NCBI GenBank assembly: GCA_029747015.1 | Contig: JAKOGI010000181.1 | Location: forward strand, 894,965 to 958,964 | DNA length: 64,000 nt | Direction: 5' to 3' | DNA from: Carnegiea gigantea | Taxonomy: Eukaryota; Streptophyta; Magnoliopsida; Caryophyllales; Cactaceae | In this document: piece by piece, positions 33,030-45,268 of the stretch | How the letters are laid out: the number at the start of each line of letters is the position of its first letter | Numbering within the stretch: position 1 is the first letter of the stretch | Translations under genes and position numbers: made by a program | The notes under the pieces: model-generated | What the model was told of the DNA's origin: nothing | Databases searched by the model: none | Seen by the model: the letters and a program-made list of their open reading frames with translations, nothing else

Positions 33030-34400
33030 TATTTAGAGAACAATGCCAAGCCCTACCGTGACCACCAAAGGCATTTAAATTCCACTTTGCAGGAAGTAGT
33101 TAAAAAGGAAGTGTTGAAATGGTTAGATCATGAGATTATTTATCCCATTTCTAATAGTGACTGGGTTAGTCCTATTCAAGTTATTCCTAAGAAGACTGGT
33201 ATTAACGTGATTAAGAATGATAAGAAGAGTAAGTCCCTACTCGAGTTCAATCTGGGTGGCGTGTGTGTATAGATTATAGAAAATTGAATGCTACCACTAG
33301 AAAAGACCATTTTTCCCTCCTCTTCTTTGATCAAATACTAGAGAGGTTGGTTGAACATTCCTTCTATTGCATTTTAGATGAATATTTCAATTATACGCAG
33401 ATCTCTATTGCTCTTGAGGATCAGGAGAAGACTACTTTCACCTGTCCATTTGGGACATATGCCTTTAGAAGAATGTCGTTTGGACTGTGCAATGCCCCTG
33501 ATACCCTACAAAGCTGCATGATTTCTATTTTCTCAAATCTAGTTGAGCAATGCATGGAAATTTTCATGAATGATTTTTCTGTGTTTGGATCTTCCTTTGA
33601 TGATTGCTTCTCTAATCTCAGAAAGGTATTGGATAGGTATAGGAAGAAAAACTTAACTTTAAATTGGAAAAAATATCACTTCATGGTTAAAAAGGGTATA
33701 GTCTTAGGACACATTATTTCTCGAGATTGAATTGAGGTAGATAAAGCTAAGACTAACCTGATTGTTAATCTTCCTCTTCCCACTTATGTGAAAGAGGTGT
33801 GATCTTTCTTTGGACATGCTGGCTTTTATTGTCTTTTCATTAAGGACTTTAGTAAGATTACAAAACCTTTGTCCAATCTGCTAGCTTAGGATGTGCCATC
33901 TCATTTCTCTTAAGAGTGTCTTGAGGTATTTTCTAAGCTTAAGGAGGCCTTAACCTCTGCGCCTGTTCTTCATCCTCCCATCTAGGGAGAACCATTTGGA
34001 TTAATGTGTGATGCATCTGATTATGCTATTGGGGTTATTTTAGGATAGTGTATTGATAGGAAACCCTATGTTATTTACTATGCTAGTTACACATTGAATG
34101 ATGCCCAGCTGAATTACACTATTACTAAGAAAGAATTCTCGGTTGTGATCTTTGGTTTTGAAAAGTTTAGACCCTATCTAATTGGGTCTCATGTGATTGT
34201 TTACACTAACCACTTTGCTCTTAAGCACCTTCTTTCTAAGAAGAATGCTAAACCTAGACTTGCGAGATGGATTTTGCTTTTGCAAAAATTTAACTGTGAA
34301 ATCAAGGATAAAAAAGGTTTTAAAAACCTTGTAGCTGATCATCTGTCTATGATTCTTTATGATGGAGAAAGTGAGTCCAGTGTTTCTAAGTGCTTCCTCA
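33030..34400 (+). pseudogene. Array 1 copy 1 reverse transcriptase and RNase H
   Basis: RT blocks in order: WLDHEIIYPISNSDWVSPIQ near 33120, YRKLNATTRKDHF near 33272, DQEKTTFTCPFGTYAFRRM near 33420, and the active site FMNDF near 33563. The first catalytic Asp is AAT (Asn) at 33569-33571, whereas copy 2 has GAC. RNase H shows MCDASDYAIGVIL near 34006, VIYYASYTLNDAQLNY near 34070 and HFALKHLLSKKNAKPRLARW near 34210. Frame change near 33265, stops at 33729, 33801 and 34048 among others. Confidence 0.88.
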
Positions 34401-35725
34401 ATAAGCAATTATATGCTGTTCACCCTGATCCGTGGTATGCTGATATTGTGAACTACTTAGTTACCGGTAGGATCCCTGAAGGTTGGACTACGAATGATAG
34501 AGATAGATTCTTCCACCTTATGAGATTCTTTATTTCGGATGACCCTTATCTATTCAAGTACTGTTGTAACCAAGTCTTTAGGAGGTGTATTCCCGACCAT
34601 GAGGTAAGACGTGTCGTTTCTTTTTGTCATGACCAGGCATGTAGAGGGCATTTTAGTGGTAGGAAGACAGCAGCCAAGGTTCTTTAATGTGCTTTTTACT
34701 GGCCTACTCTGCTTAAAGATACATTTGAGTGCTGTAAGAGTTGCCCTAGATGCCAGCAGTTTGGTGGAATAAACAGCAGAGATATGATGCCACTAAACCC
34801 CATCATTATTGTAGAGGTTTTTGATGCATGGGGTATTAACTTTATGGGACCATCTCCATCTTCCTCCTGGAATGAGTACATTTTGTTAGCTATGGACTAT
34901 GTTTTTAAATGGGTTGAGGCCACCCCTTCTGGGACCAATGGAGCTAAGGTTGTTGTGAAATTCCTTAGGAAGAACATCTTTGCTCGATTTGGTATGCGCC
35001 GTGCTATCATTAGTGATCAGGGCGCCCATTTTAATAATAGATCTGATGCCTTACTGAAGAGGTGTTCCATAGTCCATAGGCTTGATACTCCCTACCATCC
35101 CCAACCTAGTGGCCAGGTTGAAGTGTCCAATCGGTAGATCAAACAGATTTTAGAGAAGACAATGAGTAGGAATAGGAAAGACTGGGCTGAGAAGCTAGTG
35201 GATGCTCTTTGGGCAGTATAGACCGGCTTTCAAAACTCCCTTAGTTATGTCGCCATATAAGGTAGTTTATGGTAAGTCTTGTCATTTACCTGTGGAGATA
35301 GAGCATAAAGCCTGGTAGGCAATTAAGAAGCTTAATTATGACTTGATTGAGGCGGCTGAGGAGAGACGGCTGCAACTAAGTGAGCTTGATGAGATTAGAG
35401 TTCAGGCTTATGAGAGTGCTCGATCTTACAAAGTGAGGACGAAGTTGTTTCACGATCGACATATTTTTAGAAAAAAGTTTACCCCAGGAATGAAAATACT
35501 CTTATATGACTCTAAGCTCCATCTGTTTCCAGGAAAATTAAGGTCCCGATAGACGGTTCCTTATATTATCTCACATATTTTTCCCTATGGTGTAGTTAAA
35601 ATTCAGGATCCTCAGAGTGGTGCTATCTTCAAAGTGAATGGCCAGTGTTTGAAATAATTTTCAGAACTGCCGAGCCAAGAAGATGTGAAGTGTCTGATAC
35701 TCCACGAACCAAGCCCTGATCGGTG
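34401..35725 (+). pseudogene. Array 1 copy 1 integrase
   Basis: The zinc-binding region is partly kept (RRVVSFCHDQACRGHFSG near 34608; CCKSCPRC-like near 34730). The core has FDAWGINFMGP near 34820, AIISDQGAHFNNRS near 35005 and GQVEVSN near 35110 with the catalytic Glu kept (GAA 35120-35122). The C-terminal SH3-like part (LYDSKLHLFPGKLRSR near 35500) ends with LHEPSPDR and a TGA at about 35723. Stops at 34685 and near 35136, 35220 and 35551. Confidence 0.87.
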
Positions 35726-35740
35726 ATTATGGTGTGAGAT

Positions 35741-35767
35741 AGCTTGGGCGTACTTAGCACCCAAGCT
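35741..35767 (+). promoter_or_regulatory. Hairpin after array 1 copy 1 pol
   Basis: AGCTTGGG and CCCAAGCT form a perfect 8-bp stem around CGTACTTAGCA, about 17 nt past the pol stop. Copy 2 (45283-45310) keeps the left arm, but the right arm is mutated. Confidence 0.7.
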
Positions 35768-35999
35768 GGTTTGCTAGAAATTTTTTGTCTTCTTCTCACT
35801 TCTTCTTTCTCTTTTCTTGTCCCTTTGTCTTCGTTGTCTTATTCCAGTTTCTTTTTTGTAAAGTTGATTGCTTTTCTTTTTATATGTTGGTTGCTTTGTT
35901 TGAAGTCATGTTCCTTTTTTTTGAGTCTTGTTTTTATTTTTGAACATGTGTTCTCTTTTTAGATTTTTCTTTTCACTATTCATGTTTCTTTTCCATTCC

Positions 36000-36013
36000 C
36001 AATGAGGACATTG
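36000..36013 (+). promoter_or_regulatory. AGGA-loop hairpin of array 1 copy 1
   Basis: CAATG and CATTG pair around AGGA. GTGTGGGG follows (36024-36031). Compared with element C (CATTG/CAATG) the middle pair is swapped, so pairing is kept with different bases. In copy 2 (45545-45558) the right arm is mutated. Confidence 0.7.
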
Positions 36014-36418
36014 TCAGATTTTGGTGTGGGGATGAAGTTCCCATTTGTGCATAATTTTTGTTTAAATTTTCGAAAAATCCAAAAAAGATATCTGTTTTGT
36101 TTTTGCGGACGATTGTACTATTTCTGATTAGCGTGAATCCCCTGTGCTTTGGTAATTAGCTCGTATGTAAGTAGGATGTGCATGAAAGGTCTCCGAGCTC
36201 AGTGTGACATTCTAAGCCCTAATTTTAACTCCAATTGTTTGTTATAGATGCGTAATCCAATCCTTATTTATCCACTATCTCCAGGTGTTAGACTTCCATG
36301 AATGATTCTCTCACTTGCTTATGACATGATTATCGTGAGAAAATAATGACTGAAATTAATGAACAAAGAAAAAAAGAGAAAAAGAAAAAGATGAAATAAA
36401 ATTTGGAATGACAAGTAT

Positions 36419-36502
36419 CCCTTTGAGGCATGCACTACTGGGCTTTACCCTTTGAGGCATGTGCTATTGGGTGTTCCCCTTTGAGGCAAAACTGCTATTG
36501 GG
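36419..36502 (+). repeat. Three 29-bp tandem repeats, array 1 copy 1
   Basis: Units start with CCCTTTGAGGC at 36419, 36448 and 36477; each ends near CTRYTGGG. The third unit is shortened. The same three-unit block is at 45973-46056 in copy 2. Confidence 0.85.
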
Positions 36503-37004
36503 AAAGCTTGCTTCCAATGTTAATATGCCCATAATGTAGTTACGTCAGGCAAGTGGAATTGAGTCTAATTCTGGTAAATTTAAGCCTTGGGATGGTGATA
36601 CACTTGCACACGAGCACTGAGATAGATTCAGAATCTTGATATACAGTGGGGTGAAAAATTCGTGCTTTGATATCATTTATGGGGTAGAGGGCTTTGAAGT
36701 ACATTCTGTTTATATACAGGTCAATGGCTACATGGGTGGCTTAGTTGATTAGAACGTGTATATATTTTTCCCTGAATATTGTACATATTAGCTTTGAGAA
36801 AAAAACAAAAAAGGATTTTCTTTTTGGAATAATTTTTGTGGGTATTTTACTTGAAAACCCTCACGAGACCTTACTCATCTACTTGGGAGACGGAGGGGTT
36901 TAAAGGGCTTGTTGCATACACTAAATGCAACCCTGATTCTTACGACAGTGAGTTAGGATTTTCTTTTTCTTATTTTCTATTTCTTTTTTGTTAGTTTAGT
37001 CATT

Positions 37005-37042
37005 TTACTCGAGGACGAGCAAAATCTTCGTGTAGGGGTGTT
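37005..37042 (+). promoter_or_regulatory. Hairpin and polypurine tract before array 1 LTR 2
   Basis: TTACTCG and CGAGCAA pair (one mismatch) around AGGA at 37005-37022. GTGTAGGGGTGTT follows directly before the LTR. Confidence 0.75.
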
Positions 37043-39026
37043 TGTTCGAACCAAAAATATGTTATTTTTACGATACTTTTATACCCGATTTATGCTTGTA
37101 ATAATTGTTATTTTTAGGTTTTTATTTGATTTGATTTTGTTTTATAGGTATTGAATAATTATGGAAAAAATACGAGAAAAAGATGAAAAAATGCCGGGAA
37201 TGAAGAATCGGATCAAGTTGACTCAAGCCCAACCTATTTCATCCATCAACATAATGAAAAAAATAATAAAATAAAACCTAAATAATTCTACCCATTTTCG
37301 CCTCCCATGCACATGTCACGTGCCCTCCTAAACCTGCCTTCATTTCTCCTTCTCTCTCCTCTCACGTAGCTAGAAAACCCGAAATTCCCCCTGCTTCATC
37401 ACATCCATCTTCATCCCCCTTCATCTCCATCTCTCTAACTCATCTTTCTCTGTCTCTCTAAACCTCCAATGTCTTCCACCATCTTCATCCTTATCCACCA
37501 CTCCAAACGCCAACACATCACCACCAGCGCAGCATGCGCGTACGACGTCATCTCCACCGTACACGACGTCTGCAAATCAAGGGTTGAGATCGAAGACGGC
37601 TCAGGTATAATTCAAAGATTTCGACTCCAAAGCTAGGGTTAGGATTTTTGGGAATCAGGTTTAGCCTCAGATTTTAGATTTTTTATTTTTAATTTCATTC
37701 ATTGGAAATATAGGGTTCTTGTTTCGTTCATACCTTTCGATTTTTAGACTCAACTTCAGCCTTTGAATTCATGTAAATTGGTTTGATTTCATCAATTCCA
37801 AGTTGTATTTGCAAGGTTTAGTTATTTTAGGCTTTGAAATTTATGAAATTGGTTCAACTTGGAAGTGGATTATCTGCTTATGATTTGATCTTTCTGGGTT
37901 CGATTGCTGTTCGTTCTTAGCTTCGTCCCCTATTTTGCCCTGAATTCAAGGCATGTTTATAGTAATTCCAATATTTTTGGTGGCAATCGAAGCTTGTTTA
38001 TGGTGGAGTAGCGTTCTTGGCCTCATCCTGTTCCAGGTCAAGAGATTGGGTTTGATTTCTGAGCTCCATCTCTTGCAAAGTTCTAAGTTAAATGCTACTG
38101 AAAAAAATCCAAAAACCCCCCTCCCCTATGTCTCTTATTTGGTTTTTGATGAGTGTTTAATATGTTATCACTGGATGCTATAAGCTCTGAGTCAGTTCTT
38201 TTGCTTGTCTCTGTTCGTTTATTTCGTTATTTGGTAGCTCTCATTTGGTTGTATAGTGATGGGAATGAATTGGTTGTGCAGTGCAAAAAGCCCATAATTT
38301 CCTCTCTCCTTTGTGCTGCTGGCTCTATTCGCTAAATCTATTTTCTTTTTTTGGTTGCTTCCATCTTTTGATCTATTCTATTTTCTATCCTTGGGGTTCA
38401 TGCCCAGATCTAGGTTTATGATCCTGTTGTTATTTCGGTTCTGTCACCGATCTTTGAATCCTTGATATGAGCTAGGCTTGAATTTCATTTTAATGAAAGG
38501 AACTAATATGAGTTTGACTATTGATTTCTGTTTCTTCTTTGTCGTGTTTATTCTCGGTAAGTATCTTCCTTTTCTATTAACTTCAATTCTGAATTAGGTA
38601 AATTGAGTCTTGCTACCTTGTGTGGCTTTGCTTTTTCTAGATGACAAAGTTACGCAAGGTGGGCTTTGTGCTTCCAGTAGTTTATAAATGTAATTAGTTA
38701 CTAGCTAACATCGGTGGTAGTTGAATGTTAGTCTTTTCGTTAATTAATTTGTGATAGCAGTAACTTTCCTCTTTGTTTTTGTTTTCTTCAGTTTGAGTTT
38801 TATTAATTTGTTGTAGCTTCTAATGGATAGTTCACATGTTCGTAGTTAATTTCTAGGTCCTAATCTTTTATTTTATTTGGCTTGGCTAATTTATTAATGT
38901 TAATATGTTGGATTATTATTTAAGTGATCTAATTTAAGACCCCATCCCTATGGAGATTATCCTCAAGCACAATGACGACAGTCGTATACTTGCGACACTT
39001 GATTTTTCATTCCAAATTATCCTACA
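37043..39026 (+). repeat. Array 1 LTR 2, the middle LTR (1984 bp)
   Basis: It starts TGTTCGAACC and ends ATTATCCTACA. At several places LTRs 1 and 3 agree and this one differs, for example TTCATTTATTTCATT versus TTCGTTTATTTCGTT, and GCCATGTCCTCGAATCC versus ACCGATCTTTGAATCC. Confidence 0.87.
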
Positions 39027-39762
39027 AGTTTTTGGCGCCGTTGCCACGGACGACGGCATAAGATTAGGTTGCATTTTCTTTTTCACAACTACTTTAATAT
39101 TAGGTTGCTTTATTAGGTTATTAGGTTGTGACTTGATTTAGTGCGTTCCTTGAGTTTTCAAAAATCCAAAAAAATTGGAAAAACTTAAAATTGAAAAAAA
39201 TTAGAAAAACTTGAAAACCACCAAAAAATTTGAAAATTTAAAAAACCCCAAAAACAAAGTGGCAAGTTTATTTTTCCCTCAGTTTGAGCACTTTTCTTTT
39301 TCTTAGTTTCATTCTTATTAGTTGCTTATGCTTTGACTTACTTTGTTTATTCGTGATTAGTTATGATTTATTTAGTTCATTTCTTGAAAATCCAAAAACC
39401 CATAAAAATTTAGAAAAACTTGAGACTTCAAAAAAGTTTGATTGAAAAAACTCTAAAAACAAATGACTTAGAATTGATTTATGGCTTTAGTTGCTTTATG
39501 TTGTTGTTTTGCAGTTTTAGAATTAAGTAATTAATTTGAATTTGGTTATTGTTGGAATTTGTCTTATCTCCATTTTAGGGATTGATTAACTTTTTTGATT
39601 TGGCTCCCTTCTGTTTGTAAATCGTCTTTAGGGTTGAGTAACATTTTGATTTGATTTTGTGCTTAAGAAAAAGGAAAAAAAAATTAGAAAATCAAAAAAT
39701 CCAAAAAAAAAGGAGGAGAAAAAAACCAAAAGTAGGACCTTTTGTGAAGGTGTGAGGTTTAT
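39027..39762 (+). other. Array 1 copy 2 leader with primer-binding site
   Basis: Primer site TGGCGCCGTTGCCACGGA (39033-39050), a close tRNA-Asp complement, then an A-rich non-coding leader like that of copy 1. Confidence 0.7.
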
Positions 39763-41690
39763 ATGATTAGTTGGGTTAGAGACCCTAAAAATCAAACCCT
39801 CGTTAAGAGTAAACCCAACGATGACTTAGAACCCGAACCCGAACCAAAACTTGAGTTAGAGAATATGGCACAAGAAAGAACTTTGAGTAATAGTTTCTAT
39901 CCTCCTAGGACTACTTTGCCATCATGCTTTGTTATGCCTAATCTTGCACCAAATGTGATCTTCGAATTAAAACCCCATTATACTCAGATGCTCCCTAAAT
40001 TTACAGGCTTAGAGAATGCTTATTTATTTTTGAGGAAATTCGAAGAAGTTTGTGCTATGATGCATTTCCCTAATATTCCCATTGATGTGCTGCGAATGAA
40101 ATTGATTCCTTTTGCTCTAAAAGATTCTACTAAACGTTGAATGTATGGCTTGACTACTAATTCTGTTACTTCTTAGAATGATTTTGTAAGATTGTTCTTA
40201 AGAAAATATTTCCCTAATGCCAAGACTATTAAGCTGAGGAATGAAATCAATCAATTTGTACAACTTGATAGAGAATCATTTTGCAAATATCTTGATAGGT
40301 TCAAAACTTTGTTGGCCCAATGTCCCCATCATTGTTTAGACCAAGCACGCTTGTGTCAAATTGTATATGAAGGACTTGACCAACAGACTAAAACCATGGT
40401 ACAGTCCCTGTGTTAGGGTGGCCTTCTTTCTAAGAGCGCCACAACTGCTTGAGTGTTTTTAGAGGACTTGGCTGAGAAAACTATATAGTGGGAAATCGCT
40501 CGTGATGACAGTCTGAGTTTTAGGATTACAAGGGGTGGATTGCATTACATCTCTGAAGTAAGTCACTTAGAGTCTAAGATTGCTGTTTTAGAAAACATGT
40601 TGAAGGGATTATCTCCCCAGATGTCCTAGTTATCTCAAACATCTATAGTGTCTTATTCTCATTGCCAGGCCTTAGATCATTCTTTGAGTGCTTGTCCTTA
40701 TTTTACTCATCAGTTAGTAATTGAACAAGAGCAAGTGTGTATGGCCTACCAGATGCCTAAGAATGACCCCTTCCCCCTTATTACAACCCAGGGTGGAGAA
40801 ATCACCCTAACTCTTCTTGGAATAGTGGACCAAATGCTACGGTTTCTAACTCTCAACCTGGGATGTATTCTGGAAATAACTCCCAACCTATCTCTCATCC
40901 TTCAAATTCCTTTCAGAGATCGGTTTTTTCAGGTGTACCTAATTCACCTAGACCTCTACCTCCTATAGCTCAAGCTCCACCTCCTCCCGATTACACTGAT
41001 ATTGATAAATTGGAAAGGAGAATCCATAACAATGTGGAGAGAATGATTAATGCTAACATGGAAAGAATAATGAGAGTGATGACCGAATAATTTTCCTAGT
41101 TAATATCATCTCCTAGGCAACCAGGTACTTTTCCGAGCCAACGTGAGGTGAACCCTAACGGCCACACCTCCCCTTCTTTTGGTAACCCTAGTGAGCCTGT
41201 GAGAAAAGTGAATGCAGTTATATCTCTCCGCACTGGTTGAGAGATTGATAACAAAGTGAGAAATCCTAATTAACCTTGCAGGTATCCTCATCAATTCTTC
41301 CAAAATTCTTCTTCCTCTTCTCATCCAGAGATTGGTTCATCGAGTCAGTCAGGGGATGCTACTGAAAGTGTCCCTAATGCTTCAGATTGTCCTTCCCCTC
41401 CTAAGTCACCTTCTAAGAAAGAGGAGCCTAAAGAGAAAGACTCCTCTGACTTGGCAAATTCTTCACCTTCTAAGGATTCTTCCTCCCCTACTTCTTCTGA
41501 GAAAATCCAGATGCCTTCACCTCCTTTTCCCCGTAGGCTAAAGAAGAAAGATCAAGATCATATTGAGAAGATGAGAGAGACCTTCTCTCAAGTAAAAATC
41601 AACATTCCCTTGCTCGATACTATTTGACAGATGCCTCCATATGCTAGATTCTTAAAGAATCTATGTATGATCAAGAGAGTAACTGGTATG
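39763..41690 (+). pseudogene. Array 1 copy 2 gag
   Basis: Same layout as copy 1: MAQERTLSNSFYPPRTTL near 39865, FELKPHYTQMLPKFTGL near 39963, MKLIPFALKDSTKR near 40098, then a TGA where Trp is expected. FLRKYFPNAKTIKLRNEINQ is near 40195. The zinc knuckle reads YSHCQALDHSLSAC near 40651: the first Cys has become Tyr (TGT to TAT). Stops near 40138, 40414 and 41089 and a frame change near 40780. Confidence 0.86.
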
Positions 41691-42579
41691 CCTAAGAAGG
41701 CTGTCTTGACCTCTAGTGCTAATTCTATCCTTTCTCAGATCCCGGTGAAGTATAAGGACCCTGGCTGCCCTACTGTGTCTATAGTTATAGGGGACCAACT
41801 TATTCACAGAGCATTGCTTGACCTAGGGGCTAGTGTTAACTTGATACCCTTTAATGAGTATAAGAGGTTAGAATTAGGTAAGCTAAAACCTACTAAGATG
41901 GTCATTCTACTGGCTGATAGATCGACTACGGTGCCTAGGGGATAGTCGGGGATATGCTGATTAGAGTAGGTAAATTCATTTACCTAGTGTACTTTGTTGT
42001 GATTGAAACTGAGAAGGTATCCAACTTAGCTAGTCAAGTTTCTGTGATTCTAGGGCGTCATTTCTTGGCCACTCCTAATACCCTCATTAATTATAGGAAT
42101 AGTACAATGAGACCGTCTTTTGGCAACATGACTGTAGAATTGAATATTTTTAATATGCAAAGATAGCCTTCTGGATTTGATGATATAAAATTTTCTACTA
42201 TTAACTGGGTAAGGGATTCTGTATTCGATGATGCTTTTGATGATGTATTTGCTACTGAGTATGAGTCATTTCTTATAGTTGATGAGTCTGAATATGATGT
42301 GTTTGAACTTGATGACTTGTGCTCCATTGCTGATTGTTTGCTCACTGTTGTTTCTGAATTTGCTTCTGAATCTGTTTCCATGTTGCTCTTAAATTGAAAC
42401 CCCTTCCTCACTCTCTTGAGTATGCATTTCTAGGACCCGATGAATCCTTACCTGTTATAATTACTTATGATCTAGACCGGGACCAAGATGACAAACTGAT
42501 TACCTTACTTAGGGAGAAAAAGGAAGCTCTAGGATGGACTTTGGGGGATATCAAGGGTATTAATCCTTCTATTGTGTAA
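41691..42579 (+). pseudogene. Array 1 copy 2 protease and linker
   Basis: DLGASVNLIPF is intact, with the catalytic Asp at 41820-41822, inside an open frame running 41631-41945. A frame change near 41940 separates it from the second half (VSVILGRHFLATPNTLINY near 42030, with two family positions altered). The acidic linker follows to about 42480. Of the two copies, this protease active site is the better preserved. Confidence 0.85.
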
Positions 42580-42599
42580 CATAGAATTCATTTAAGCCC

Positions 42600-43900
42600 T
42601 ACCGTGACCAGCAAAGGCGTTTGAATCCCACTTTGCAGGAAGTAGTTAAAAAGGAAGTGTTGAAATGGTTAGACCATAGGATTATCTATCCTATTTCTGA
42701 TAGTGAGTGGGTTAGTCCTGTTCAAGTTGTTCCTAAGAGGACTGGTATTAACATGATTAGGAATGATAAGAAGAGTTAGTCCCTACTTGAGTTTAATCTG
42801 GGTGGCATGTGTGTATAGATTATAGAAAATTGAATGCTGCCACTAGGAAAGACCATTTTCCCATCCTCTTCTTGGATCAATACTAGAGAGGTTGGCTGGA
42901 CAATCCTTCTATTGCTTTTTAGATGGATATTCCGATTACACCCAGATCTCTATTATTCCTCAGGATCAGGAGAAGACTACTTTCACCTGTCCATTTGGGA
43001 CATATGCCTTTAGAAGAATGCCGTTTGGACTATGCAACGCCTCTACTACTATTCAAAGATGCATGATTTTTATTTTCTCAGATCTAGTTGAGCAATGCAT
43101 GAAAATTTTCATGGACGATTTTTCTGTGTTTGGATCTTCCTTTGATGATTACTTGTCTAACCTGAGAAAGGTGTTGGAGAGGTGTAGGGAGAAAAACTTG
43201 ACTTTAAACTAGGAAAAATGTCACTTCATGGTTAAAAAGGATATACTCTTGGGACACATTATTTCTCAAGATGGAATTGAGATAGACAAAACTAAGACTG
43301 ACCTGATTGTTAATCTTCCCCTTCACACTTGTGTGAAAGGGTGCGGTCTTTCCTTGGACATGCTAGCTTTTATCATCGTTTCATTAAGGACTTTAGTAAG
43401 ATTGCAAAGCCTTTGTCCAATCTGCTAGCTAAGGATGTGCCATTTCATTTCTCTGAAGAGTGTCTTGAGGCATTTTCTAGGCTTAAGGAGGCCTTAACCT
43501 CTACTCCCGTTCTTCATCCTCCCATCTGGGAAGAACCATTTGAATTGATGTATGACGCGTCTGATTATGCTATTGGGGTTGTTTTAGGACAGCGTATTGA
43601 TAGGAAACACTATGTTATTTACTATGCTAGCTAGTTACACGTTGAATGATGCCCAGCTGAATTACACCGTTACTGAGAAAGAATTCTTGGCTGTGATCTT
43701 TGGTTTTGAAAAGTTTAGACCCTATCTAATTGGATCTCATGTGATTGTTTTTACTAACCACTTTGCTCTTTATCACCTTTTCTCTAAGAAGGATGCTAAG
43801 CCTAGACTTATGAGATAGATTTTGCTTTTGTAAGAATTTGACTGTGAAATCAAGGATAAGAAAGGTTCTAAAAATATTATAGCTGATTATCTGTAGGATT
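42600..43900 (+). pseudogene. Array 1 copy 2 reverse transcriptase and RNase H
   Basis: WVSPVQVVPKRTG is near 42708, YRKLNAATRKDHF near 42820, DQEKTTFTCPFGTYAFRRM near 42963. The active site FMDDF is intact (ATG GAC GAT at 43111-43119). RNase H has YDASDYAIGVVLGQR near 43552, HYVIYYAS near 43610 and KEFLAVIFGFEKF near 43678. Breaks include a ~1-bp shift near 42885, a TAG at 43210, a shift near 43330 and a TAG near 43817. Relative to copy 1 the catalytic Asp pair is intact. Confidence 0.87.
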
Positions 43901-43954
43901 CTCTATGATAGAGAGAGTGAATCCAGTGTTTCTGAGTGCTTCTCCAATAAGCAA

Positions 43955-45268
43955 TTGTATGTTGTTCACCCTTTTCCATGGTATGCTGATATCGCGAACT
44001 ACTTAGTTGCTGGTAGGATCCCTGAGGGTTGGACTATGAATGACAGAGATAGGTTCTTCCACCTTGTGAAATTCTTTATTTCGAATGAACCTTATCTGTT
44101 TAAGTGTTACTGTGACCAGGTCTTTAAAAGGTGTATTCCAGACCATGAGGTGAGATGTGTCCTTTTTTTTTTGTCATGACCAGGCACGTTGGGGGCATTT
44201 TAGTGGTAGGAAGACAACAGCCAAGGTTCTTCAATGTGTTTTTGCTGGCCTACTCTATTTAAGGATGAGTACTGCAAGAGTTTCCCTAGATGCCAGCAGT
44301 TAGGTAGAACAAGCAGAAGAGATATGATGCCACCAAACCCATTATTGTTGTAGAGGTTTTTGATGTGTAGGGTATGGACTTTATGGGACCATTTCCATCT
44401 TCCTTTGGGAATGAGTACATTTTGTTAGCTGTAGACTATGTTTTTAAATAGATTGAGGACATCCCTTCTAGAACCAATGAAGCTAAGTTCGTTGTGAAAT
44501 TCCTTAAGGAGAATATCTTTGCTCGATTTGGCATGCCCCGTGCTATCATTAGTGATCAGGGCACCCATTTTAATAATAGATCTTTTAATGTCTTATTGAA
44601 GAGGTATTCTATAGTCCATAGGCTTGCTACTCCCTACCATTTCCAAACCAGTGGCCAGGTTAAAGTGTCCAATCAACAAATCAAATAGATTTTAGAGATG
44701 ACAATGAGTAGGAATAGGAAAGACTGGGCTGAGAAGCCAGTGGATGCTCTTTAGGCAGTATAGGACGGCTTTCAAAACTCCCTTAGGTATGTCACCTTAT
44801 AGGGTAGTTTATGGTAAGCCTTGTCATTTACCTATAGAGATAGAGCATAAAGCCTAGTGGGTAATTGAGAAGCTTAATTATGACTTGACTGAGGCGGGTG
44901 AGGAGAGACGACTACAACTGAGTGAGCTTGATGAGATTAGAGTTCAGGCTTATGAGAGTGCTCGATCTTACAAAGAGAGGGCAAAGTTGTTTCACGATCG
45001 ACATATTTTTAAAAAAGAGTTTACCCCAGGAATAAAAGTACTCTTATATGACTCTAAGCTCCATCTGTTTTCAGGAAAATTAAGGTCCCGATGGATAGAT
45101 CCTTATATTGTCTCACATCTTTTTCCCTATGGTGTAATTGGAATTCAGGATCCTCAGAGTGATGCCACCTTCAAAGTGAATGGCCAGTGTTTGAAACAAC
45201 TTCTGGAGCTGCCGAGCCAAGAAGATGTGAAGTGTCTGATACTCCATGAACCAAGCCCTGATCGGTGA
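43955..45268 (+). pseudogene. Array 1 copy 2 integrase
   Basis: Core blocks: GMDFMGPFPSSFGNEY near 44372, AIISDQGTHFNNRS near 44541, and GQVKVSN near 44653, where the catalytic Glu has become Lys (GAA to AAA, 44662-44664). The C-terminal part is a clean open frame (44885-45268) ending LHEPSPDR. Stops and shifts occur near 44160-44180, 44370, 44450 and 44687. Copy 1 has the opposite pattern: damaged RT, intact integrase Glu. Confidence 0.86.

Larger units (their letters stand above)
35726..37004 (+). other. Array 1 copy 1 3' spacer
   Basis: Non-coding. It contains the post-pol hairpin (35741-35767), an AGGA-loop hairpin with G-rich run (36000-36035), an A/G block near 36360-36400 and three 29-bp tandem repeats (36419-36502). 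Confidence 0.65.

Noticed and set aside
36419..36502. CRISPR-like array
   Set aside because: The 29-bp units are contiguous with no spacers, in a plant retroelement spacer, with no cas genes.
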